Positions 52,637 to 60,613 of a stretch of 64,000 nt of DNA are shown piece by piece. Origin of the DNA: Lachnoclostridium sp. UBA1308 (GTDB lineage: Bacteria > Bacillota > Clostridia > Lachnospirales > Lachnospiraceae); assembly GCA_002307215.1 (NCBI GenBank), contig DBTU01000037.1, positions 163,944 to 227,943 of the forward strand, in the 5' to 3' direction. The translations under genes were made by a program, and so were the position numbers. The first letter of the stretch is position 1. Each line of letters opens with the position of its first letter. The notes beneath the pieces were generated by a model. That model was given only the letters and a program-made list of their open reading frames with translations, made no database searches and had not been told where the DNA came from.

Positions 52637-53614
52637 TCAGCTTAGCAATTGTTCCAGTCTGCTTCTATTAATATCGGTTACCAGTCCCTCAGAACTCCAG
52701 TGCTGCTTGCATCCGCAATAATTAAGTAATACGCATTGGGGAACATATCCCAATTCTTCCGCTTTAAAACCACCGGAAATCAGTTCAAGAACACAGGCAA
52801 TCCCAATCACACCATAACTCATTTCTGTGGACGAGATCTTTGTATGATAAAGCTCGGAACCATGATAGACTATTACCGTCTCAGCATGATATTTTTCGCC
52901 GATTTGTGAGATTTGATTCACAGGACAGGATGCCGTACATTTTGCACAAGTATATCCCATTTTCCCGGTTACTGCCTTACATTGATCCATCTTAGCTGCC
53001 ATACAGCCCGGTACAAATATATACACTTTATCAACCTGTTTGAATTCTTTACGATAAACCTGATTCAATATTTGAGCTCCGACCATATTGATATAATATT
53101 CATTGATACATCTTGTTATAAATACATAATCTTCTCTATCCTTTAAATCAAGTTCGGCATTCCTAATAAACTCCGAGGCGTGAAATGTATATTGACACAA
53201 TCCATTTTCACTCATTTGAAGAAATTCATTGGTTAGGCCTATTATATTGGGGAAATCCTGATTGATGCTGCCAGCCGATTTCCAAAAGATTATCCATTTT
53301 TGTAATCTATCAGCAATTTCCTCATATTCCTTTGTATTCGATAACCAAGCATAGATATCTTCCAGCTGCTTGATATATGTATTATCCTCTTTTTTCGCAC
53401 AGGATATGTAAAGTACTCCAATATAAAGTAACTCCAGGCCATATTCCGAAGGAGACAAAAGCCTTATCGCAGGATCTTGTTGCCTGTAATTAATGAAATC
53501 ATGAATCATATTGTTTAAATAGTTCTTCATCATTTCTTCTGTATGTATTGCAAATTTCTCTGTCAGTGCGTAAAAATATTCATCCAGTAAATAGGTTGGA
53601 GCCTTTTGATTCAT
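52637..53614 (-). CDS. DUF116-like cysteine-rich protein
   Basis: 325 aa. The N-terminal half (about 1-190) is helical and unrecognised. The C-terminal half carries the DUF116-type pattern: VPGCMAAKMDQCKAVTGKMGYTCAKCTASCPVN, where the Cys group could hold a metal or Fe-S cluster. VYHGSELYHTKIS and GVIGIACVLELISGGFKAEELGYVPQC follow, then NYCGCKQHW. The biochemical role of this family is unknown to me; it is found in anaerobes and archaea. An ATG at 53614, about 10 nt after GGAGGGG, is chosen over the more upstream frame start at 53644. It follows the third GH95 gene by 38 bp, probably in one transcript. Confidence 0.78.
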   Translation of the reverse strand: MNQKAPTYLLDEYFYALTEKFAIHTEEMMKNYLNNMIHDFINYRQQDPAIRLLSPSEYGLELLYIGVLYISCAKKEDNTYIKQLEDIYAWLSNTKEYEEIADRLQKWIIFWKSAGSINQDFPNIIGLTNEFLQMSENGLCQYTFHASEFIRNAELDLKDREDYVFITRCINEYYINMVGAQILNQVYRKEFKQVDKVYIFVPGCMAAKMDQCKAVTGKMGYTCAKCTASCPVNQISQIGEKYHAETVIVYHGSELYHTKISSTEMSYGVIGIACVLELISGGFKAEELGYVPQCVLLNYCGCKQHWSSEGLVTDINRSRLEQLLS

Positions 53615-53652
53615 GTCGTCACTTCCCCTCCGTTTATGAGCCAATTGCCTTA

Positions 53653-56031
53653 TTAATTGGTCATCACTGTATATTTTATATCAGCATTCGCAATAAATTC
53701 CACACATGTATCATCTATCCTAATAAAATCGATTACTTTGCCGATTTCCATAATTGTAATGGGAGTATTTGCACGAACTCTGCAGATTCCTGATATCCTA
53801 GAGGTTATCTCTGCGTCTTCCAACAAAGCATCCTTCCACCGGATATTAACCTCATAGCCACCTCTGGCTCTTAGGCCGCGGATTTCACCATTCCTCCAGA
53901 CTTTTGGAAGCGCCGGAAGTAGTTCAATTTCATTTTCATGACTTTGCAGAAGCATTTCTGCGATTCCCGCGCATACAGCCTGTATTCCTTGATTTCCTTC
54001 AAAGGAAGGTGTTATCGTACTGTCCTCCTCGCGGGGATGAATGCTGATGTCACTTAACATACGATGCAGATAACTATATGCCTTATTACCATCCTTTAGT
54101 CTTGCATAGAGATTTATCTTCCAGGCACCCGACCAGCCCAGCTTGTCGTCCCCTCTTCTTTCCAGTACAGTTTGTATAGCTTTCGTTAGTTCAGGACTCT
54201 TACGAGGAGTAATGTCATTATCCGGGTATAATGCAAACAAATGTGAGATGTGACGGTGATCAACTTCGCTTTCTTCAAAGTCATAAAACCATTCCTGCAG
54301 TTGACCATATTTACCGATCTTATGCGGTGGAAGTCGATGCAGCTTTTCTTCTAATTGACTCTTAAATTCCATATCGATATCAAGAAGGATACATGCATTG
54401 ATACAGTTTCTGAATAAACCACGTATTATCTGAGTATCTATGGCCGATCCCATGGAAAGCCCTACCGGCAAACCATCCGCAAGATTGATAAACTTGTTCT
54501 CCGGTGAGGTTGACGGGCATGCAAGTAACAGTCCCGATTCATGATCTTTAATCAACAGTTCCATACAAAACTCAGCCGCGTCCTTCATAATCGGATATAT
54601 CCGTCTCAGATATTCTTGATCCGGCAAGAAACGATAGTGCTCATATAACTGTTCGCATAACCATGCTCCAGCCGTCGGGAAAAAGCCAAAGTGCGCCGAA
54701 TTGCTTGTAAAAGCAGTATTCATCCAAATATCAACCCCATGATGCGTGCACCAGCCGTGAAAGTCAAACACCTCTTTCGCTGTACGTTTCCCTGCCTCAT
54801 ATAATTGTTGAACAAATAAGAAAAGCGATTCATTGATTTCCGGAAGATTTGTATTCTCAACCGGCCAATAACACTCCTGAAGGTTAATATTTAAGGTCCA
54901 ACGACCCTCCCATCTTCCTTCCAGGTTGTCAAGCCAGATATTATGATTATTAAAGGCTAAGGTTCCTTCCCTTGCCGCAGCAAGTAACAGATATCTTGCA
55001 TATTGGAAGTATGTAGCGGCAAAATGAGCATCCTCATTGCCGTTTTTTAGGTTCTCCAGCTTCTGAGCGGTATCTTGCTCCGGATGTTCCTCAATCCCCA
55101 AAAAGATTATACATCGCTGGAAACGTGGCTGATAATCCATAAGATGTATCTCCAGCAGCTTATTGTATGTGAGGTCACCCACATTAAGATACTGCCCGCA
55201 AGTTGTTCTCTCGTCTCCTGAAATATCCTCCCAATTCACATAATTGGTTGCTCCTGCAAGAATCAGAGTGACCTCATTTGCATTACTGATTCGAATTCCT
55301 GCCCTTTGCCCATTACTTTGATTTAGAGCTACAGTTGACTTTGTTCCTCCCTGCACGGTCATCTTAAGACCGGCTTGCCATTTCATCTTACTTTCTATGA
55401 TAGGATCATAGGGAGCCTTGATTTCTGTAATCAGACGACTTTGTACCCCTCCCCTTATAATCAATGTTCCATCCTCGTCTACAAAGCTTAATGCATCAGC
55501 ATGCAGACTATCAAGCCATGCAGTGACATTGATTTTACCTGGCTGATCTGAGGTTAATCTCATTACTACAATTTGATCCGGAAAGCTTGCAAATATCTCT
55601 CTTTTGTAGGTTACTTCGTTACATTTGTAAGTAATGGTTACCACTGCTCTATCCATATCAAGCTCGCGACTATACTCCTCATACTTGTCATGCTCCTCAA
55701 AGCTGAGATTCAAAACACCCATAGCCTGGTAGCATTGTGTATACATCGGCCGGCTTCCCAGCTTTCCAATTTCCTCATCTGCTTTGGTATAATCCTTAGC
55801 CAAAATAAAATCGCGTACTTTTTTAAGAATTTTAGGGCCTTGTTCATTGTTTGGATTATAAGGACTTCCCGTCCATAAGGTTTCATCGTTAAACGTAATG
55901 ATTTCTCGGGAGGGTGTGCCATGTACCATTGCAGCAAATCGCCCCGTTCCTATCGGCATCCCCTCCCAATACTTAAGCGGAGGTGTCTTATACCACCAGC
56001 GCGAACATGGGAATTTTGTATTTTTATTCAT
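53653..56031 (-). CDS. GH95 family glycosidase, paralogue 3 (divergent catalytic site)
   Basis: 792 aa, no signal peptide. The GH95 fold is recognisable throughout: PIGTGRFAAMVHG, the barrel, and RHISHLFALYPDND. Counting from the ATG at 56031, the Asn pair N381/N383 (TLNINLQECYW) and acid E511 (PSTSPEN) are present. The segment that holds the catalytic Asp in the other copies (QIDGN) reads SFEGN here, so Asp is replaced by Glu678, and QMNYW is QECYW. Activity toward a different sugar, or loss of activity, is possible. The ATG at 56043 adds MVIK from repeat copy F; the ATG at 56031 gives the normal start. Confidence 0.88.
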   Translation of the reverse strand: MNKNTKFPCSRWWYKTPPLKYWEGMPIGTGRFAAMVHGTPSREIITFNDETLWTGSPYNPNNEQGPKILKKVRDFILAKDYTKADEEIGKLGSRPMYTQCYQAMGVLNLSFEEHDKYEEYSRELDMDRAVVTITYKCNEVTYKREIFASFPDQIVVMRLTSDQPGKINVTAWLDSLHADALSFVDEDGTLIIRGGVQSRLITEIKAPYDPIIESKMKWQAGLKMTVQGGTKSTVALNQSNGQRAGIRISNANEVTLILAGATNYVNWEDISGDERTTCGQYLNVGDLTYNKLLEIHLMDYQPRFQRCIIFLGIEEHPEQDTAQKLENLKNGNEDAHFAATYFQYARYLLLAAAREGTLAFNNHNIWLDNLEGRWEGRWTLNINLQECYWPVENTNLPEINESLFLFVQQLYEAGKRTAKEVFDFHGWCTHHGVDIWMNTAFTSNSAHFGFFPTAGAWLCEQLYEHYRFLPDQEYLRRIYPIMKDAAEFCMELLIKDHESGLLLACPSTSPENKFINLADGLPVGLSMGSAIDTQIIRGLFRNCINACILLDIDMEFKSQLEEKLHRLPPHKIGKYGQLQEWFYDFEESEVDHRHISHLFALYPDNDITPRKSPELTKAIQTVLERRGDDKLGWSGAWKINLYARLKDGNKAYSYLHRMLSDISIHPREEDSTITPSFEGNQGIQAVCAGIAEMLLQSHENEIELLPALPKVWRNGEIRGLRARGGYEVNIRWKDALLEDAEITSRISGICRVRANTPITIMEIGKVIDFIRIDDTCVEFIANADIKYTVMTN

Positions 56032-56033
56032 TT

Positions 56034-56112
56034 TAATAACCATGCCCTTTCCAAAGTCCTGCGATTTGTGCAGTGCACAAATTGCTGTGTGAAAGATTTA
56101 TCGTTCACACTA
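56034..56112 (+). repeat. dispersed repeat, copy F, upstream of GH95-3
   Basis: Shares TTAATAACCATGCCCTTTC with copies D and E at the gene start. Then come a shortened hairpin 1 (ATTTGTGC with GCACAAAT) and a diverged hairpin 2, GTGTGAA with TTCACAC, around a GAT/ATC inner pair. Sequence changes keep both stems paired. It lies in the divergent gap between GH95-3 and the CE15-like gene. Confidence 0.8.
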
Positions 56113-56250
56113 ATCATCCTCTTCGCTAACATTGATTTTTTAATCATTATTCATTATAATAATTCTGATATAATGTAAAATATTGAAAAGTATGGCAGAT
56201 AATCTAGTGTTTATGTAACTTTCCTATCAACAAAACAATGGAGAAACTAA

Positions 56251-57426
56251 ATGAATAATAACATCACCGATCTTCCGGATCCCTACAAATTCCTTGATGG
56301 ATCAATTGTAACCTCACCTGATAACTGGTCTGCACGTGCCAAAGAAATATCCGGGCTGTATCAGTATTATATGTACGGCACCTACCGGGATGGTAGCTTG
56401 GAGAACCTAAGTTATGATATAACCGATACAAGTATGTCAATAAAGGTAGAGCGTAAGGGTCTTTGTTCATCCTTTCGCGTAAATATTCAACTCCCGGTTG
56501 GGAATCCGCCCCATGAAGGATGGCCTGTAATCGTCTGTCTTAATGCAATTCCTACAAAAGACTATGCTGTCAGTCGCAGATATGCAGTAATCACTTTGAA
56601 TACCAGTACCATTGCCGAGGATAACAATATGCATTCCGGAGCCTTCTATACGCTATATCCCTATGGAGATACTCCGGAAGAACAAACCGGGGTTTTACTC
56701 GCATGGTCCTGGGGCGCCGGAAAAGTAATGGATGCTTTGTATCAGGGAGCCGGGATACATTTACAGATCAACCCGGTCAATTCCATCTTAGCCGGTGTAT
56801 CCCGTTGGGGCAAAGCTGCACTGGTATGCGGGGCCTATGATAAACGCTTTAAAATGGTGGTTCCTTCCTGTTCCGGTGCGGGTGGTACTGTGATTTTCAG
56901 ATACACCTCGGAAGGGAAAAGCTACGATTTTCACACAATCGGTGGACCTGACACATATACCTACAATGTAAATGAAGCATTAGTTAATCTGCAGTCATCG
57001 TATGAGCAAGGCTGGTTTAACACTAATTTTCTGAAACTTACATCAGTGAATAATCTTCCCTTTGATCAGCACATGCTCTGCTCATTGTGCGCCGATCCAA
57101 ACCGCTATCTATTCATTATCGGAGCCTGTACCGATGAGGACTGGATCAATGCACCATCTATGTGGCTTTCTTATAAGGCCACGAAGCATGTCTTTGATTA
57201 TCTGGGTCTTGGTAATCATATCGCTGTCAATATGCATCTGTCAGGTCATGATATTATTCAAGAAGACATGCTTAAAATGCTTGATTATTTTGATTATAAT
57301 GTATATGGAAAAGTACCCCATACCACTGATTTATCTGCTCTATCAACCTCAGTGTTCGATTTACCGTCCAATCATGATCCTCTTTTTGATCATTTCGACC
57401 TTAATTGGACATACACTTATTCATGA
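56251..57426 (+). CDS. CE15-like glucuronoyl esterase
   Basis: 391 aa alpha/beta-hydrolase. The nucleophile Ser184 lies in AGVSRWGKAAL, the family's GxSRxGK elbow. PSCSGAGG follows with the oxyanion/acid region, and a candidate catalytic His333 is in LSGHDI. NWSARAKEISGLYQYYMYGTY near the N-terminus is also typical. CE15 enzymes cleave the ester between glucuronic acid of xylan and lignin or methyl groups. There is no signal peptide, so it would act on imported oligosaccharides. GGAG precedes the ATG by 7 nt. Neighbouring GH43 and GH51-like genes fit glucuronoarabinoxylan use. Confidence 0.85.
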   Translation: MNNNITDLPDPYKFLDGSIVTSPDNWSARAKEISGLYQYYMYGTYRDGSLENLSYDITDTSMSIKVERKGLCSSFRVNIQLPVGNPPHEGWPVIVCLNAIPTKDYAVSRRYAVITLNTSTIAEDNNMHSGAFYTLYPYGDTPEEQTGVLLAWSWGAGKVMDALYQGAGIHLQINPVNSILAGVSRWGKAALVCGAYDKRFKMVVPSCSGAGGTVIFRYTSEGKSYDFHTIGGPDTYTYNVNEALVNLQSSYEQGWFNTNFLKLTSVNNLPFDQHMLCSLCADPNRYLFIIGACTDEDWINAPSMWLSYKATKHVFDYLGLGNHIAVNMHLSGHDIIQEDMLKMLDYFDYNVYGKVPHTTDLSALSTSVFDLPSNHDPLFDHFDLNWTYTYS

Positions 57427-57485
57427 TTTTATGTATTACCATTCAGAAGCGAAATTGTGCAAATTGACGTTCCGCTATTCAATTA

Positions 57486-58640
57486 TTATATTGCTCCAAA
57501 TGCAATGTTGCGTATACGATGATGTGTATATTCCTCCATATTTGGTTGTAGATTATGCATATATACTACAGATGTCCGTTCGCTTGGATCTATGGCGGCA
57601 TAAGTACCCATCAAGCCTGTCCATCCGAATTCTCCGACCGATGTATTACTTGTCGTCTGTGCCTCTAGCATTGTTCTCACACCGAGACCATAACCGTAGC
57701 CTTCCAGATAGGTGTTGGTATAATCTTTCATCTGTTGCTCATTCAATTGGTTCGTGCGCATCAGATCAATCGTTTTGCGGCCAATAATTTTTTCTCCCTT
57801 ATATTCTCCACCGCAAGCCAACATCTGGGAAAAGGCTGAATAATCACGTATACCGGAGAATAGACCTGCACCTCCGGCTTCATATTTTGCCTCCGGTTCA
57901 TGTCTCTCATCAAACATTCCCTTAACGGGAACTATGGTTCCATCCTCGGTACGCTGATACATGGTCACCATTTTCTCTCGCATATCGCCAAAATAACGGT
58001 AAGCGGTGCTTGTCATTCCTAACGGATCAAATAATTCCTCTTTTAAAAATTCTCCGACCGTTTTTCCTGATACCACCTCGATTAGTCCGGCCACCAATTC
58101 ATGACCAAAGCCGTATAGCCAGTGGGTTCCGGGATCAAATATAACAGGAACCTTTGACATCGCTTTAATATCCTGTCTGAGTGTATAATCCCCAACCTCA
58201 TTTTCAAGATCTCGCCTAACCTTCTCCATCATCTGATGAGTATATTCCGGACCACCGTAACCAATCCCCATGGACATTGTAAAACAATCTCTTACCTGAA
58301 TCGGACTTTTAGCAGGTCTGATAAGATGTGTACCATCCTCAAGCATATCTACCACCATAGTACTGTTCCATTCCGGAAAATATTCAGAAATAGGGTCATT
58401 TAACAGGAATTTGCCTCTTTCAAAAAGCATCATAGCAGCAGTACATACAATCACCTTTGTCGTAGACATTTGTCTGAAAACCGATTGCTCGTTAACCGGT
58501 GTCTGCTTAACTATATCAGCATAACCGTAATAATTCTCAAACAGTATCTCGCCATCCCTTACAACAATACATCCACAGCCTGTCGGGCCGTTCTTTATAT
58601 GGCTTTTTAAAAAGGTATCCAAGTCTTTCCATTTACTCAT
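57486..58640 (-). CDS. serine hydrolase, beta-lactamase class C / penicillin-binding-like
   Basis: 384 aa. The SxxK nucleophile motif is Ser59-Thr-Thr-Lys62 in FRQMSTTKVIV. A Tyr motif lies in HWLYGFGHELVAGLIE, and a C-terminal GWTGLMGTYAAID strand replaces the usual HTG/KTG. No signal peptide is seen. Such proteins (esterase EstB-like, D-aminopeptidase-like) are commonly esterases rather than true beta-lactamases. Its place among CE15, GH43 and GH95 genes suggests an acyl-sugar esterase; that is inference. GAGGTG precedes the ATG by 5 nt. It is convergent with the CE15-like gene, 59 bp apart. Confidence 0.88.
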   Translation of the reverse strand: MSKWKDLDTFLKSHIKNGPTGCGCIVVRDGEILFENYYGYADIVKQTPVNEQSVFRQMSTTKVIVCTAAMMLFERGKFLLNDPISEYFPEWNSTMVVDMLEDGTHLIRPAKSPIQVRDCFTMSMGIGYGGPEYTHQMMEKVRRDLENEVGDYTLRQDIKAMSKVPVIFDPGTHWLYGFGHELVAGLIEVVSGKTVGEFLKEELFDPLGMTSTAYRYFGDMREKMVTMYQRTEDGTIVPVKGMFDERHEPEAKYEAGGAGLFSGIRDYSAFSQMLACGGEYKGEKIIGRKTIDLMRTNQLNEQQMKDYTNTYLEGYGYGLGVRTMLEAQTTSNTSVGEFGWTGLMGTYAAIDPSERTSVVYMHNLQPNMEEYTHHRIRNIAFGAI

Positions 58641-58838
58641 GTATACACCTCTTTTTCATATTTTTTTTACTGTTATATTAAACATTTTACCATATTTCTT
58701 ATCCTATTTTATCAATAAATGATAATAATATCAATCACCGCCTTATATGAGAAGAACATAGCAATATTTGCGAAGAAAACATTGAATAATCCTAGTATAC
58801 TAATGTCATTCTAATAAAACTACATGGAGAGAACGAAT

Positions 58839-59822
58839 ATGGAGAAAAAATCTATGCAAAATCAACCTTTAGTAACACATATCTATACGGCTGATCCGTC
58901 AGCACATGTCTTTGATGGCAAGCTATATATCTATCCTTCCCATGATTTAGATCATGATGGACCTGATAATGATAACGGAGACCAATATAAGATGGAGGAT
59001 TACCACATCTTGTCTATGGACGGTATAGACTCTCCCTGCGTAGATAACGGTGAAGCCCTTCATATGAAGGATGTTCCCTGGGTTAGTAAGCAAATGTGGG
59101 CCCCTGATGTTGCTTATAAAAATGGTATGTATTATCTATTCTTCCCGGCAAGAGACAAGGACGGAATCTTCCGAATCGGTGTTGCAACCGGTAAAAATCC
59201 CGCCGGTCCATTCACACCGGAACCGGATTACATTCCTGGGAGCTTCAGTATTGATCCGGCTGCCTTCGTGGATGATGACGGAAAATCCTATTTATATTTC
59301 GGTGGTCTCTGGGGCGGCCAGTTAGAGAAATGGCAAACCGGAAGCTTTATTCCAAATCCTGAAGGACCTTCCGGCGACGAACCGGCTTTAGGGCCTATCG
59401 TTGGAGAGTTAAGTGATGATCTGTTATCCTTTAAGAACGGAACACAGGAAATCAAAATTGTTGATAAGGACGGTAGCCCCATCACTGCCGGTGATGAGGA
59501 CAGAAGATATTTTGAAGGACCTTGGATGCATAAGTATAACGGATATTATTATTTATCCTATTCCACCGGATCCACTCATTATTTGGTTTACGCCATCAGC
59601 AAAGATCCAAAAGGCCCTTTCACTTATCAAGGAAGAATCTTAGAACCGGTAATCGGATGGACCACCCATCACTCCATTGTTAAATTTGAAGATAAATGGT
59701 ATCTCTTCTATCATGACAGTTCCTTATCCGGTGGCGTTAATCATAAGCGTTGCGTGAAATATACTGAATTAAATTATAATGAAGATGGTACAATACAGAC
59801 AATTAAGCCTTATGAAAATTAA
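58839..59822 (+). CDS. GH43 family glycosidase (beta-xylosidase / alpha-L-arabinofuranosidase type)
   Basis: 327 aa, a single five-bladed propeller with no extra module and no signal peptide. The expected carboxylates are Asp19 (TADPSAHVF, base), Asp139 (SIDPAAFVDDDG, pKa modulator) and Glu226 (RRYFEGPWM, acid). It should release xylose or arabinose from short xylan-derived oligosaccharides in the cytoplasm. The ATG at 58824 lies before the GGAG; the ATG at 58839, 9 nt after GGAG, is preferred. A terminator follows at 59831. Confidence 0.92.
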   Translation: MEKKSMQNQPLVTHIYTADPSAHVFDGKLYIYPSHDLDHDGPDNDNGDQYKMEDYHILSMDGIDSPCVDNGEALHMKDVPWVSKQMWAPDVAYKNGMYYLFFPARDKDGIFRIGVATGKNPAGPFTPEPDYIPGSFSIDPAAFVDDDGKSYLYFGGLWGGQLEKWQTGSFIPNPEGPSGDEPALGPIVGELSDDLLSFKNGTQEIKIVDKDGSPITAGDEDRRYFEGPWMHKYNGYYYLSYSTGSTHYLVYAISKDPKGPFTYQGRILEPVIGWTTHHSIVKFEDKWYLFYHDSSLSGGVNHKRCVKYTELNYNEDGTIQTIKPYEN

Positions 59823-59830
59823 ATACAACA

Positions 59831-59860
59831 AAAAAGGGGAGCATATCATTGCTCCTCTTT
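59831..59860. terminator. bidirectional terminator between GH43 and MBL genes
   Basis: AAAAAGGGGAGC and GCTCCTCTTT form a hairpin with a T-rich end on both strands, in the 39-bp gap between convergent stops. Confidence 0.8.
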
Positions 59861-59861
59861 C

Positions 59862-60551
59862 CTATTCTGCAAAAAAGGATACTCCATCTAACTCATAACA
59901 ATTGACCGTCCTGTTATGAAGAATCTGAGGTTTACCTTCCACTTTTCTTTTCATTACTTTTCCCGCTACCACAAAGAGTTGTTCTACAATATCCGGCTTC
60001 ACAGTAAGTTCACCATGTGAAGCAAATACTATATCGAAACACTCTCGCAAGCCTTGAAGTTTCATCATGCTTGCACGAAAAGCATCAAAGTTACGTCCGT
60101 TTCCAAACATAAAAATGCTTCCGGTCTGAATGCTGTCACCACCAATAAGAAAACGTTTCTCTCTCTCGAGTAAGGCAATGCTTCCGGGGGTATGACCCGG
60201 TATCAGGATCACCTCGAGACAGTAGTTACCAAGGTCTATGGTGTCACCCTCCCAAATCGGATCCATTTCTACTGCGCCTGCATTCTTACTTTTATAATAA
60301 TCAAATTCAGAAGGGTGCATCAGACATTTTTCAAACTGTCCTGCAGCTCCTTCATGATCTCCGTCCGCATGTGTAAATATAACTTTGATCGGAAGCTTCG
60401 TTATCTCCTCTACATACTCCTTCAGATTTCCGCCAAGACCGGTGTCGACTAATAATCCTTCTTTCTCTCCTACTAATAAAAAACATCGTACAAAGTCCTG
60501 CTCAATACTGTAAAAGTCTTCTGCTATTTTTAATATTTTATACTCTGACAT
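59862..60551 (-). CDS. MBL-fold metallo-hydrolase
   Basis: 229 aa. The metal motif is THADGDHEG (HxxxDH form), followed by LMHPSEF and by PGHTPGSIALL with a further His. GGDSIQTG supplies the bridging Asp, and ASHGELTVKPD the last His. The family covers glyoxalase II-like thioesterases, lactonases and phosphodiesterases; no specific substrate can be assigned. The start is the ATG at 60551 behind AGGAG (a TTG directly upstream is in frame). It is 59 bp beyond the c-di-GMP sensor gene on the same strand. Confidence 0.9.
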   Translation of the reverse strand: MSEYKILKIAEDFYSIEQDFVRCFLLVGEKEGLLVDTGLGGNLKEYVEEITKLPIKVIFTHADGDHEGAAGQFEKCLMHPSEFDYYKSKNAGAVEMDPIWEGDTIDLGNYCLEVILIPGHTPGSIALLEREKRFLIGGDSIQTGSIFMFGNGRNFDAFRASMMKLQGLRECFDIVFASHGELTVKPDIVEQLFVVAGKVMKRKVEGKPQILHNRTVNCYELDGVSFFAE

Positions 60552-60613
60552 CAATATCTCCTATCTCCTTCGGCAACTGTACGATTCAATCTAAGATTTA
60601 TCTTTATACTAAC

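Noticed and set aside
57062..57787. 241-codon plus-strand frame across the CE15-like and beta-lactamase-like genes
   Set aside because: It overlaps two clear family members in another frame and has no domain, and its composition is that of an out-of-frame reading.
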